Of a DNA stretch of 64,000 nucleotides, positions 1 through 12,543 are shown piece after piece. The position numbers and the translations under genes are program-made. The notes beneath the pieces are model-generated. The model was not told the DNA's origin, did not search any database, and saw only the letters and a program-made list of their open reading frames with translations. This stretch comes from Apiosordaria backusii. Lineage: Eukaryota; Ascomycota; Sordariomycetes; Sordariales; Lasiosphaeriaceae. Numbering within the stretch: position 1 is the first letter of the stretch; each line of letters starts with the position of its first letter. Location: positions 328,501 to 392,500 of the forward strand of contig JAUKTV010000006.1 in the NCBI GenBank assembly GCA_030549205.1, written 5' to 3'.

Positions 1-3000
1 ATCGGGGACGAACAGTCAAGTACAGTACATCGAGACGTTGCTCCAAGCACCTCTCCTTTTACCACGCATTATCGTTCAGGTGCTTTCTCTGGATCTTGCT
101 CGACCCGATCTTGAGCTTGCCTGACGTTGTCTCCCTGCCTCTCGTGATCAACAATAGACCATAGAAAACACAAAGAAGTCAAGGCTCCAGCCACAAAACG
201 CCAAATAAAGGCGAGACACGACCCCATACTGATGCAAGCGCCGGGGCCCAACAGACTGTCAAATCGCCACGTAGCTAAGGCGCCAAGGTTGGGGCACCCT
301 TCGCGGGGGGCGTTACCAGGCTGGCGGGAGGGAGCGCCCACATTCTATGCACGACGACCAAAAGGGAAATGGCAGACAAAATGTCGCTGATCAAAACGGA
401 GCGAGGCCTGGAGAAGCGAGGAATCTGACTCCGTTTGTGGCTTTGTACCTTTGAGATGTCTCTGGAGTACCTTCTCGACCCTGTCTCAGAGTCCACCTGC
501 CTGCCGCTAACAAGCCTCATGGCGGTGCTGGAAAGAAACTTTGTCTTCATGTGCGCATCTGAGCATCACCACCTTCGTGTCTTTGCCTGGATGACCATGT
601 TTGGGAGACCGAGTGATCGTGGCATTACGCTGGTGGCTGCAGAACGAGGTAAAATGGAGATAGAGAGTTATTTTGACAGTTATGACGACAAACCTCTACG
701 TCAAATACAATGGTTCCGTTTCTCAAATATCTTCGAGCTTAAGTTTTCGTTCCTGAGACCAATACACACTGCTCCCAGTTCAGTGTAGCATATACGAGCT
801 AGGTATGGAGCATGGAATGCTGGGTTGGTACGTTACATTGCATGTTCAGCCATCACTTTTACTGGGGATATCCACTTATAACCTCCTTTCCTTTCTCTTC
901 ATAGGCCATTCGCAAAAAGAAGCAACACGTTATGCAGAGATTGCCAACTCCTGAAACTGCACTCCAGACAAACTGAATCGAGGTCGAGTCCATGATCATA
1001 TCTCATATTATCTCACGAATGACTCTTACGACTTGATGACGAAAGGCTTGCCACTTCAGCTGCCAGTTCGTACTGTAGAGCTGAGTTGGCAAAGTGAAAC
1101 ACGGAATCACTAGGTAGAAGCCACCAATGGTCCCGACAGAGTGGTAACGACCGACGACGTGCAGAAGATCCACTTGTCAATCTTGGTTCTGCCATGTTTT
1201 TTCTGACATTTGGGATGCACACTTGGCACAGTTTTGTGACTGGAAGGTTCATGTTTGAAACAGGGCGAGAGGAGGCGATTGGAGGGAGTGTGCTTTTTGG
1301 ACAGTGTATTTACTTTTTCAACTTTGACTGACATCCAGCCTGCAAATAGTCGTTTACGAGGATGGTTTGTTACCTGGTAAAAGAAATGTTAAATGTTGAG
1401 GCATAGGATAGAGTGCGCAATGTACAGTAGTATTTGCCACCGGGCCATGGCTTCCACAAGTATCTGTACTTGTTCCTGAGCAGGATTAATGGCACTATTT
1501 CAAGAAGCAATAGCCAGTTGTCAAGCATAGATGATGCACTCCATCTTTTATGAACACCAATCAGCCAGGAACACAAATGAGCTTTGCAAGTCACATGAGC
1601 TCAATGGTATGCAGGCTGCTCCGGAATTTCTTGTCAAAGGGCGGCATATGCGGTGCACGTATAGGTATGCACGGTATTCGTGGTGACACATGCTGACAAC
1701 AACAACTACTGCTCCACTATAGGTACTCACCTGAAGGACAGTACAAACACCGTGAGATGAGCAAAGAACTAACACCGTGGTAAATAAAGAAGTGAGCAGG
1801 AGAAAAGAACAGACGAGCTGAGGATGCTGCTGGTACCGTGTACCTACCTATCAATAATTGAATCATAGAATACTCTCTCCTACTCTAATCAGGTCCTTTT
1901 CATATTAACAAAATAAAACTGCGGACAACGCCAAGCAGTAAAAGTTGAATTTCCTCCAACATCTAGTAATATTTCATGGTGCTGGGCCATGAAGAGCCAG
2001 AGCAGAAAGTTAAAAAGTTTAAACACTTAGTACCTAAGGTAGGCGCACAGTGCTTAGGTATCGGCATTCTAATTATTCTTCGTACAATATATGAGATTTA
2101 CTAGTCAACTGACCCAGGTCCTTTGACGCGGAGGGTGTACTCGATACCAAGTCAGTCACCAGAATCATCTTTGGGATAAGACAAGGAAGAAGTTAGCATG
2201 ATACGTACCTAGTAAAGGGCTGCCATATTTCATCATCAACTCAAGATTCTGCCCAAATAGTTATAATCTTATCTGAATCTTCCAAGTCTTCCGCCTAAAC
2301 ATTTTCATGTTTTCTACCTATCTCAACCCTTTAACCGTCGTCCATGAATGGACAAATCAATCACTTGATCTGAACATTAAGGCTTTTCTCTCTTAGCATC
2401 GCAATGAAATAAGGCATCCAAGCTTCGCCCTTCCTGTTTGATCTGTCTGAAAGCTGAGGGCTTTGGGTTTTGCCCCAGGAGGTGCTCGAGTTGTAGGTTA
2501 CGACAAGATATTGCTGAGATGCCCACATTGAGGGTATAGCTTGCGAGGGTCTTAGGGGCCGGCGCACCAAGTTGACGGCACCAAGGCTGATGCATTGGTG
2601 AGGTATTGCTCTGACTTTGAGACAAACCAGCCACTGAATAGGTATAAACACCTACCTTAAATGGTTTTCCGTGTGCGTTTTGCCTCCACGTAAGCCTCTG
2701 ATAAAAGAGCCTTGACAGAGCATCAGCACTACTATTAGAGAGAGCTTTAACAGGCATCTTGGTATCTACCTTCCAGCTACGTGAAAATGGGTCGCAATCC
2801 CAAGTATGACCCGAGCTATTGACAGAACGGCGTGCATCCCAAAGCTGCAACGGTCAGGGAGTTTGTTCCCGTCCTCCGTTTCTATTTTTCTACTGGTTTT
2901 AGTTTGGTCAGGCAGTCTGTAGGTATGTTGCGCAACAATTCCTCACCGCTTAGAACTTATAATCGTCCACTATTGTACATATTCTGTTGCTTTTGATCCC

Positions 3001-4135
3001 CTCTTCCCACCCCATGAATACTTGGACATGCAAGCAAGGGAGGCCATGACGAACATGTTGAGGCTTTTGATAAGAACACAGCCTCAGCAACACTAGGGTC
3101 AAGGTCTATCACGCATACATGTACCTTCCCGAACTCGACATGTCTTGCTGTCCCGGTCTCAATCCCTTGCAATGCACACCGCCGATTCATCAAATCTTGC
3201 CTCGACACGAACTGAGGCCGTTGACATCCAACCCAATATCCCCCAGCCCCCACGCCTTCAACTCACACGTTGCTCTGTCCAAGCATACCACACGTCGGAC
3301 TTTAAACTGCAAGCACGACACGCACACTTCCTCCGACTCCAATCTCCAACCCCCACATCCTAACCCTCACATCTAAATCCGACAACTCACATTTCATCTC
3401 ATCCCTCAATTCCAGTCCCCATCATCATGCATTAATCTCGACGTAGTCGCCAAAGAAAAGAGAAAACTCACTCTCCATGAGATCAGATGGTCATTTTCTT
3501 TCCCTTTCCCATCATCCATCCCGCGCGCGCCCGGTACGCGCCGTTTCGAAATCCCTCAACATTCCCACGCCCAAAGATCTATCTAAAATGACGTCAGATC
3601 CTGACGCCATTTTGAGGCGGTTTGTGTTGGCTTCCTGTGCATAAAATAAAACCCCACAGGGTACACCGCATATCGCGATCCCGTTTATCGTTAAGCCCAA
3701 GAACGAGTGCAAGAATCAATGATCGTGCGATTGTGCAATACTTGGGTAGGCTCACCCAAGCCAGAAACCTCCAAGTCTGATCCCAGCGCACTTTTCCATG
3801 CACCTACCTCCTTCATTTGTCGAATGTAAGGTACATACCTCCACCCCGTGACATGCCATGCATGTACGGAGTTATATGTCCCAGACATCATGTATAACAA
3901 AAGATCCTACCAATATCGATAAGATAAACTCTCCTGTAGCTGATCCTTTGGTCCAGAACCAACAACAAACGCCGTGCGTAAAACATTCCCCCAACAGGCA
4001 ACACTTTCCAACAAACACACAAGGTCCCTGGGTATTTCCTTGGGGTTCAGTCAGCGGGGAACTCCATCCCCGGGCCATGCTTGCCGGCCCCACAATTGAT
4101 AACCCGGCCGTCCGGGGGTCCTGGTTTCGCTCTAG

Positions 4136-4159
4136 TGGTTCGGCACCGGTGCCGAACCA
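4136..4159. repeat. Perfect 24-bp palindrome
   Basis: The half-site TGGTTCGGCACC is followed directly by its exact reverse complement, with no spacer. Complementarity breaks one base beyond each end. It could be the site of a dimeric DNA-binding protein or a cruciform/hairpin; no gene lies close enough to assign a role. Confidence 0.85.
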
Positions 4160-7100
4160 GGCATTCCAGAACTTTTTGAACAGCAACAGAAACCAACAGA
4201 TACACTAGTTTGAGAAAGCTTGTGATCAACAAAAGCAATGAAAAGCAAGGGAAGTGATGAAACGAAAAGGGGTGGATGCAACACCACCTTCTCCGCGGAG
4301 GATTCCAATTTATTGGGCTATCGCGTGGGGGTCATCTCCAGAAATATTGATTGCCGTCCGTGTAAGCCGGGGAACGTCGCTGGTGAGGATGCTGACCGCG
4401 AGTTTGCAGGTGTAGTAGGTCGGTAGGTGATTGAGCGGAGGGTGAGATAGAAGGAGACCCTGCTCGCAGTCTGCAGAAGTGGGCGCGCAGATGCTGGCGG
4501 TCACAGGGACCAACGGGCACACAAAATCCCCCTCTTTGACCACTTGCGACTGCAGATGGCGTCCCGCGTTCATGTCGCGAAGTGGTCAGAAAGCGGTGAA
4601 GAAGCTCTCCTTGTTCAGCGAGCAACGACAATGACCCCACGTGGGTACTTCGTAGCATTGCGCGAAGATCAAGCCCAGGTTCCCAACAACCACCCCCACG
4701 GAATTGGGAAGTGACCTGTATGCCGGATTCCTTGAAACAGAAACATCAAAGACGAGAACTTTCGCCATGATCAGGAGGAGCTTGGCCAAATATTTTGGCG
4801 TCTGGGAGGTTGCGAGGCGTTGCTGTGCCGCTCTGGGTGCTTGTGTGCCTGTGCGGTCGAACTCGATCCTTGGTCGCTGTACATACAAGCATCTCCGACA
4901 TTCTCACCGGTGGCAAGGTTCGGAGCGGTCCCGGTTTGACACTCGCATCGGAGAACCAACGTTCGTTCGGCAGCTCGGGCTAGACCTTGATGTGATGCGC
5001 ATCTCCTTCCACTACTGTTCCGGGAACCGAAAATGCTGGTCATACTGCCTGCTGACGGTGAAAGCATACACTATGCCCGAAAAGTGGGATGGGCCGCCCG
5101 CGCGACGCGGACGGGATTTTCCCCGGTGAGCTAGTTGGCTCACGCTGCGTCGAAAGCTGACATCAGATTGGGAATGGTTGGTTGGTTTCGAAAACAGAAA
5201 GTCGTCTGATACTCTCAGAAACTTCATGACGATATCGCCAAGACCACCCTTACGGCCTAGCAGACTAATAAGACTCTGTCAGTTTGTCTGTTAACTCCAT
5301 AGGGAGTTTTCTCAATGAAGACCAGAGATAACCGACGAGTCTTTAGAACTGGAGTCGCCAACTTGCTAAATCCCGAGAGCATAATGCAATGGTATGACCA
5401 TTATGGTGATATTACCCCGATGCTGAGGACCTTCTGAAGTGGCGAGCCAGTGTAACCACAAAGATGACATGGAGCCTGAGCCAGCGAGACAATGGCACTT
5501 TCCGAGAGACATCTTGCACTTGTACCGCTGACAGGAACTTGAGGAGTCCTAGAAAACGTGAACAAGAACCGTCCCGTTTACCTCGCCACAACGTTTTCAT
5601 CTTGCTACAGTCCAGGTGTATGGTGTTGAGGTTGATAAACGGTTGTTCAGTCCGCCCAGCAGGTGATCCGCACACGACCAGGGCCGGAATGGCACTGCCG
5701 TGGCCATCCCCGCAGTGCATCCGTGCGGCACGGCTTGTCTTGGTTCACCCATCGCTGAACTGGGGAGAGGCGGCTGGCCCAGCCGTCCCAATGGGGCCTT
5801 AACAGCGATCTGATATAACTCGGTGAGCCAGCTGGGTGGGTGGGTGTTACCTCGATGAAGAAGTGGAGTCTTAATACGGCCCGTGTTAAGACGGATGCGC
5901 CAGTAACCCACGAGCACGAGCATGCTGGCGCGGTTCGGCCATTTGTCGTGATGTTGCTCACCCACTCGCTGTCTCCCTCGACAGCATGATTATCGGCCCT
6001 AATTAGCACGAAAACGACACTGAAACCTCGGATGACCGGAGGTCAGCAGAGGTTTACCTTGGTTGATCCACACAGCAGCTTCTTCTTTGTTGTGGTGGTA
6101 AAGTCGGGGCCAACAACATCAGCTTCTCCAATGGGTAGTTGATATGTCAGGATCACCGGTAATACTGCAATAGCTCGTAGCTCTATCGTAGATGAAACAG
6201 CCAAAGGAATGACGGAGTGATCTGAGACCTGTATTCCCCAGAACGCGACATGATTGATCGACCGTTCTAGAAAAAGGCACTGGGACAGTGCAATGCGCCA
6301 CGCACGCCGTCCGCATTGTTGTTTCAGTATCTCCCCACCGGTTCTCTGCAACGTACTGCACAGTCTTAACCGTTGAACAACCGTCACTTCCACTGCAGAG
6401 GCACTCAATGTTTCAACCACGGCCGAGACAATTCGTTGGAAAAAACCACGACAGCAGACGATCGGCAGACGACTACAACGGTGGAGGCTCGGTACCACCG
6501 GAGATGCTGACGAAATATGCACTCGTTGTGGGATCGAACAGAGGTAAGGAGTGGTCATCTCGGAGCAAAACACAGGATTGTCGTGGTATCCTGGGTCAAA
6601 ATGCCGGCGGGGTTTGATCGATAATCTATTCGACGTTGGACTACAGATGCCAGATATGCCTGCCGGACAGGAGTATCATTTGCAGGTAAGGTAGGAGGGA
6701 CCAGTAAAGGGCCTCTAAATGCGGAAATGCAGTGTCGTAGTACCTCTAGAACCGCTCGTTGCGGAAGACCGGGAGTCGTAATCTGTGAAAGCCTGGTTCG
6801 TTGTGTCGTGAGGCGTATCAACAGGATGGCAGGCTCGCGATATTGTTCACCGAGGTCATGGCGTTGATTGACTAGCAGTATCGATTTAGGCAGTGCGGGA
6901 CGTTTTCCTTGGTCTGGGGAACCACAAACTGCAATTGTTGGCTGACCGGGTGACAATGAGAACGTCGCTGAGCGGCGGTCGAGACATCCTGCAGGAGGCG
7001 GTAATCTGGACACCGTCTGCATGGCGCGTGAAATCTTGCTCTGGAGGTTGATAGTCCCCACGGCGAGGGTGGTGTAAGTGAAGACAACAGAGCATGTCTC

Positions 7101-8002
7101 CATGGTCTGGATGTATCGGTACTTGATCCCACCCTCGGCGATGAAAGAATTGGCCGTCAGGCTTTGCGCTGGGCGGCTCGGCACGACGAAGCCACGGATT
7201 CCAAGAGAGGTGCAATTATTCGCTCGTACAATAACACCACCTCCCATCCAGCCCAAGGTTAACATCGTGATGGTGAGGAAGCCCCGAGCACGGACACAAC
7301 GGTCCCGGCCTCCCGAGTTCGGACAAGCGGACCGACAGACAGGAGGTCGTTTAGATGAAGAAGTGCAGGTTGCAAGGGCACATGCCCCGCCGTTGACACC
7401 AACGAGTAGCGACGAACCAGAGGGTATGCCAAGATGTAACGCTCACAGCGTTGTGGTGCCTGCCAGGATCCGCACAGAGGAGCCTCTCTCTTGCATGAAC
7501 AAGCATGGCCCTTTTCGTCTCAACAAACACTCGGAGATAGGTCTAGATTCGTCGCTCAAGAAGTCGAATCTGCCGATCGTATTGTGTCAGTTAGTGGCCA
7601 AAACGTATCTACTCTTGTTGGAGACCAGCCGCCCACGTCGTTCGAAGTCTCGTATACGTACCTTGATATCAGCCATACATGGCTAGATGCTGGCGTCTAA
7701 CTGCAGCGCCCCGTTCTCATGTGATAAGGGATTTTACGCAATGTTCATACTGTACAATGGTTGGAGGGAGAAATCGACACGTGCCAGCGGATAGGTGTTG
7801 GTATCGACAGCTTGTCGGGAGTTGAACGTTGTGCGAGGAACTTGAAGGGCATGGAAACCCGGGATATGTGTCTGGATTCTGCTGAGGCTGCTGACCGAGT
7901 TCCGTCTCTGTTGGGCATTCTTGCCTGCCGCGATGTTTATCTTGGAAAATGGCCGGCGGCAGGTTGGCGTTGGTGTTGGTGACACTCGGGCAGCATCTCT
8001 GC

Positions 8003-8030
8003 AGAGGATGAGAGGATGAGAGGATGAGAG
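8003..8030. repeat. Short tandem repeat, 8-bp unit
   Basis: About three and a half copies of AGAGGATG in tandem. No gene overlaps it. Confidence 0.8.
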
Positions 8031-9833
8031 GCTTTCTGCACATTCGGTGATTAGCAGAAATAATGCAGCCAATGTCACTCAAGGGCCGCTAACGTCGCCA
8101 ACCTCTCACTGTGCAGTAGTGATTCCGCGCCATTCATCCCACCACGGGACATGTCGTCCCAGAGCAGCAACCGTCAACTAATATCAACCCCCCTGGCCAT
8201 CCGACATCCTTGAATGCCACATCAAAACATCCCCTCGATCAGAATTTCGAAATTCTTCACCAGAGTTCCCAGAAATGTCTCATTGCTAACGTCTGTTGTC
8301 GCAAGTTTCGAGTGTTTGATGCCGCAGGTCGCTGGGCATGTGGTCTGAGCTGGATACCTTACCCCTCAACCCCGCGCCCCGCGCCCCGCGCTCCTCAACG
8401 TGGGGCTCAGTTTCAAGAACCGACCGGGGCCTTGACATCACTCTGATTCGAGCGACAACAAGAATCAGTCGAGCCTGGCCCCCTCGAAAGCACATGTCAG
8501 CCCGGGTCTGGCGAAACTTTGCTGCAGTTGAGCATCTCGGTACCGAAGTTCAACAGCAGCTTCACTGTTCCAAGGCCACCCCGAAAGATAACACGTGGGC
8601 TGCCCATGTATTACCATTGCTAACTCAAGTGCCCATACAGAAGAAGTCGGTCCGCGAGAACCTCGATGCCCGGTGTAAAGCGCCTTCCCGCCCACCCTCA
8701 GCCCTCAGCTTGAACATTCCTATGCACGGGCTCTGTTGGATGGACCGGCTGTGCGCTGATGGCAAGCAAAAGCCATGTTTTCCCGATTGTTGACGGCCGA
8801 AAGAAAAGAAGGGGTAGCCAATCGCTGCACAGGAGGTTGCATGGAATCGACATCAAGCCAAGTTTGGATCTGCCAGGCAAGCAGGTGCTGTGCAACCTCA
8901 GAACAAAGCAAACCCTCTGGAGCTCCAATGGTACCCGCATGGTGCCTGAGCCCACCGACACTGACCATAGCCGCGAGAGAGTCGAGCTGCTTCAACGAGT
9001 GTCGCGGACCGAGGCTGGGGATGCAGCCAGATGATTAATGTGCAGGGTGACTTGGCATTGCATTCCACCATCTTTCTTGCGGCCGAAACGCAAACACGAT
9101 TCCCAGATCCCGATCGTGGCTTCAGCGTTGTGTCATGGTCCGGAGCTATTCCAACATTCTTTTCCAAGGCAGAGCAAGCTGGTCCTCGGGATCCTTACCA
9201 CCACTACCTGTCTCTTCGCGCTATCACCAGTCTACGACACCTCATTGGTCAATCCACACCCGAGTCGCAACGAGGACTTGATGGAAGTAACATGAATTGG
9301 CCAGAAGATGAGGACGGAAGGTTGTCATTGACAGCTGAAGGCCCAGAGCTTGATCGGGCGTCAAGTCGTTCCCAGGCCGCCCTATGCCCATCCACGCCAT
9401 CCCATCTGACTGGAACCGAATGACCAATCCTCCATATTACACCCCGCTTGCTGCTGCTTGCCGTCGAACCCCCAATCTAGTTGTTGCCCAACCGTCCTGC
9501 TTGCAGCCAGCTCTCCGGGAGGCGCAGCAATGCTGTAACTTGCGAGCCTGCTCGGAAGCTTGAGGCTGGTATCGAAACAAGAGTCCGGGAAATACCGAAG
9601 TCAAGACAACTCTTTTGTCCATCGTGGTACCGATCACAAACCTACTTGCGGCCGGTGTAGCGGAATCTGATCTGTCGACAACACCACAGCTGTTATGCCA
9701 GCCAGTCTGGAAGCTGTGTCACCACCACCGCGGCCTACAACTTGGGTCGTCGGACAGCAAATCCGTGTTTCTGGCGTTCGAGGCGGTCTGTTGACGGGTG
9801 CAGTGTGGAGGGAAGGTCTGGTTGACCGGTCTG

Positions 9834-9848
9834 CCGGTTCAAAACCGG
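9834..9848. repeat. Small perfect hairpin
   Basis: CCGGTT, a three-base loop CAA, then AACCGG. Stem of six, four of them G:C. There is no T tract after it and no nearby gene, so a terminator role is not implied. Confidence 0.6.
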
Positions 9849-11203
9849 GGCTGCCCAAGCGAAATGTGGGGGGTTTGTGTCCCCGTTGACGATTTCGATT
9901 TTCTCGACGCGGCATTGGCGGTAAAACGGACCTGACTTTGGTGTCCTACCATGACCACCACCACCAAGCACCAACAAACCCCCCCGGCCATCAGGTATCA
10001 GGACAAACGCACACACACCACCTAATTACCGCGCCTCTGTGCCGCCTTTAACAATCAGAGGTAAGCAGAGATACACTAGGTAAGTGCCGGGCTCATTGTC
10101 ACTTTTGGTCAGCACACAGATCACAAGAGAATTTGTGATGATCCTCCAAGAAGTGATGTGCCCTTTCCCAATTCCGCTCGCCCACACCTTTCCGCCATCA
10201 TCCCAGAATGGCGGGGCTCGCGGCTGACCTCTTTGGGTTTAATGGGGGGGGGATATACCCTAGACCCCTGTCGACGATCTCAAGTCTGTTTTCGTTGGCC
10301 CAAACACCTTTTGAACAATTGTTGTCACACGACTTCTTTCTTCTGTCTCGGATCACTCATGAATAGTGTGTTTGCTTTCGTTGTAGCATCGTGTAAAGGA
10401 ACTATTGCTGACCACGTGCATCATTCTGGCCAGATGTTTCGCTTTTTTTTTTCTTGTGTTGTAATAATGCAAGTGATCCAGTGGCCGGGGGTTTCGGAGG
10501 TGTTTAACGAAGCGAGCCACGGTAGATACCAAAGTGCCGAGGCGCGCGATGCTCCCCTCTCTCTCTTTCTGTGTCTATCTGTCTGAGGTGGTTTTTTTTC
10601 TCTTGCCGTCCCACTACATACCCAGTTGGGCGCGGTGTTCAATTGCTGCTTAGTGTAGACTTCATTGGAAGTCTTTGCGAGCCTGCAAGACACTTTTCCC
10701 TGGATGACCGGCACCGCTGGGCCGGGTCTGGACCTGATCAACAAAGTCGACCAGCCCAATGGTACGGTGTAATCTTGCCAAAAATGACGATGCCTGATGT
10801 CAAGATCCCACTGATCCCTTCCTCCCCCACATTTTTGGGGGTGCAAAGAAGCAAGACATGGACGGCGATCAGGGCAAGGGGAGGAAGGTGAGGCGGACGC
10901 GAAGTTGGGGAGGTGATGTAGTGATGTACCTTCCCAAGTGCACCAAGTAGTGTACCTACCTAGGTACGTCAAATGTGACATCTTAAACAGCGACAAGACA
11001 AGGCGATCAGGGCGGGGGATCACATACTAAGGTAGGTAACTTCACTCAATGATCAGGTCAAGATGATATGATGTAAACTTCCATGTTTGTATTCTTTTGT
11101 AGTTGGATGAGTGTTTTTCGCACCAACTTCCCGAACAGAAATGGCAAACAAAAAATAACAGTAAACTGTTTTCCTTCTCTTTTTGTAGCTTGAAGGAAAA
11201 ATT

Positions 11204-11231
11204 TGTGTGTGTGTGTGTGTGTGTGTGTGTG
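11204..11231. repeat. (TG)n microsatellite
   Basis: Fourteen uninterrupted TG dinucleotides. The surrounding 11.1-12.2 kb is rich in poly-A/T and GT runs and lies just 3' of the small minus-strand gene at 12.3 kb, so it may be its 3' UTR or downstream spacer. Long minus-strand frames crossing it are low-complexity artefacts. Confidence 0.9.
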
Positions 11232-12267
11232 GGATCCCGAAATTCGAATGTCTTCCCAAATGATATATCCCGCGCGTTCCTTGTTGTCCACCAATGTATA
11301 TACAAAAACACCAACCAAAAAGATTCTTGCACATGTATACCAGGTATTCTCCATCCCGAGAATAATTCCCAATGAAAAACAAAACCCAAATGGTATGTAA
11401 AAACTCCGAAATCCCTTTCCCGAGAAGCAGCGCCTTTGCTTGCTTGCTTTGCCACAAAGATAGTATAAAAAAAAGAAGAAGAAAAAAAAGAGAAATGATG
11501 ATGACGAGGAGTTAAAGTAAAAAGACACACAAGAAACGACAAGTAATGGTGGTGATCGTACAAAAATTCGAGGGCTAGAACCCCCTGTGGAGTGATGAGT
11601 GTGTGTGTTGTCGAAGTGGGCACCTTGATGACTTTTGATGCATGAGCGTTTGATGGTGTCGGTAGGTAGTGTGTGTGTTCCTGCCACAGAAGAAAAAAAC
11701 CAAAAAGAGGCGAGTGTGACGGTGACATCAGGCTGGGATGGGTGGGATAGGTGGAGGTGTAGAGGAGCGAAGTCGGCTTTTTTTCCTTCGGGCGGCTGAC
11801 AGGAAAATAACAACAGAAGGAAGCCTGAGCTTGTGTGTCTTCTCCTGCAGTGGACTTGTTGAAGGAAGCACAGCACAGCGCAGGATTTGGTGTGACGTGA
11901 TAGGTAGTAGGCGTGGGGTCGGGCTGTTGGGCTTCTGGCGGTGTTGTTCTCAGTGCCGTTTGTGGGACCATCACGTCTTGCGTTCGGCCTATTGGAAGGC
12001 GAAGTGATGTGGGTGTGGTGTGTGCTGTGAAGTCCTGGCGTCAACGTCTATGCCGCTTCTGGAAAGCGCTGTGGATGTTCGCGAATCTCTGTGCCGGTGT
12101 GATGCTGACATTTTGTTGTGGTTGTCGTCGTCGTCGTTGTTGTGATGGCCTGATGTTATCTTTCTCGACCTCTTTCCCTTCACTACGTGTAGTCGTGGTT
12201 GTTGTTGTTGTCCTCCAGGTGTAATGACAAAAGTAAGAAAGGTAGGCGAGTTGGTGTTGTGGTTTAT

Positions 12268-12543
12268 TTAGTAGAGAGTCTGCTTGTTGGAGCGCTTGAT
12301 CATGTTCTCCCATGGAGGGTAGGTCTTTGGCTTGCACTCGCCTGTTGAGGGAATGTTAGAGATGTTTCTGAAAGCAATGGTGAAGGGGGGTGAAGACATA
12401 CCACAGAGCTCCTCCTCCCGGTACTCAAAGTGGGTGACATTGGGTTGGCATCTCTTGTGAGTGAGGGTGTAGTCTCGGCACCACTTGGAGGCAATCCAGC
12501 GGAAGTGGCCGCAAGAGTATTCTCGTTGAGTGTAGTCGCACAT
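12268..12543 (-). CDS. Small Cys/His-rich fungal protein (MCDYTQ type)
   Basis: Two exons, 12543-12402 and 12341-12268, joined across a 60-nt intron (GTATGT donor, CAG acceptor) to give 71 residues. The protein starts MCDYTQREYSCGHF and has Cys at 2, 11, 22, 32 and 47, one more just after the splice, and His at 13 and 29, a spacing that suggests metal binding. Short proteins with the same MCDYTQ...CGH...W...THKRC layout are common in Pezizomycotina and have no known function, as far as I recall. The splice restores a continuous C-terminus (GECKPKTYPP...), whereas reading through would add unrelated residues. It is the only gene I can support in the first 18.8 kb. Confidence 0.8.
   Translation of the reverse strand: MCDYTQREYSCGHFRWIASKWCRDYTLTHKRCQPNVTHFEYREEELCGMSSPPFTIAFRNISNIPSTGECKPKTYPPWENMIKRSNKQTLY

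Larger units (their letters stand above)
1..11000. other. Gene-poor stretch, no supported gene
   Basis: Open frames of 60-236 codons occur on both strands, overlap one another, and show no recognisable domain, no signal peptide and no exon structure that splices into a family I know. Base composition looks ordinary (no TA-rich RIP signature). I see short repeats, a palindrome and a hairpin (listed separately) and scattered TACCTA/TAGGTA hexamers. It may be regulatory or non-coding RNA territory, or contain genes too diverged to recognise by eye. Confidence 0.5.

Noticed and set aside
4310..4888. Minus-strand frame of about 190 codons interrupted by one TGA, Cys-containing
   Set aside because: Tempting as a decayed secreted protein, but it lacks a signal peptide and similar long open stretches occur on both strands nearby.
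6555..7265. 236-codon minus-strand frame
   Set aside because: Contested by a 202-codon plus-strand frame over part of it; no recognisable motif or splice structure on either.
11042..12044. Long minus-strand frames of 310 and 328 codons
   Set aside because: They run through GT and A/T microsatellites, are His/Thr/Phe-rich artefacts, overlap each other in different frames, and match no family.
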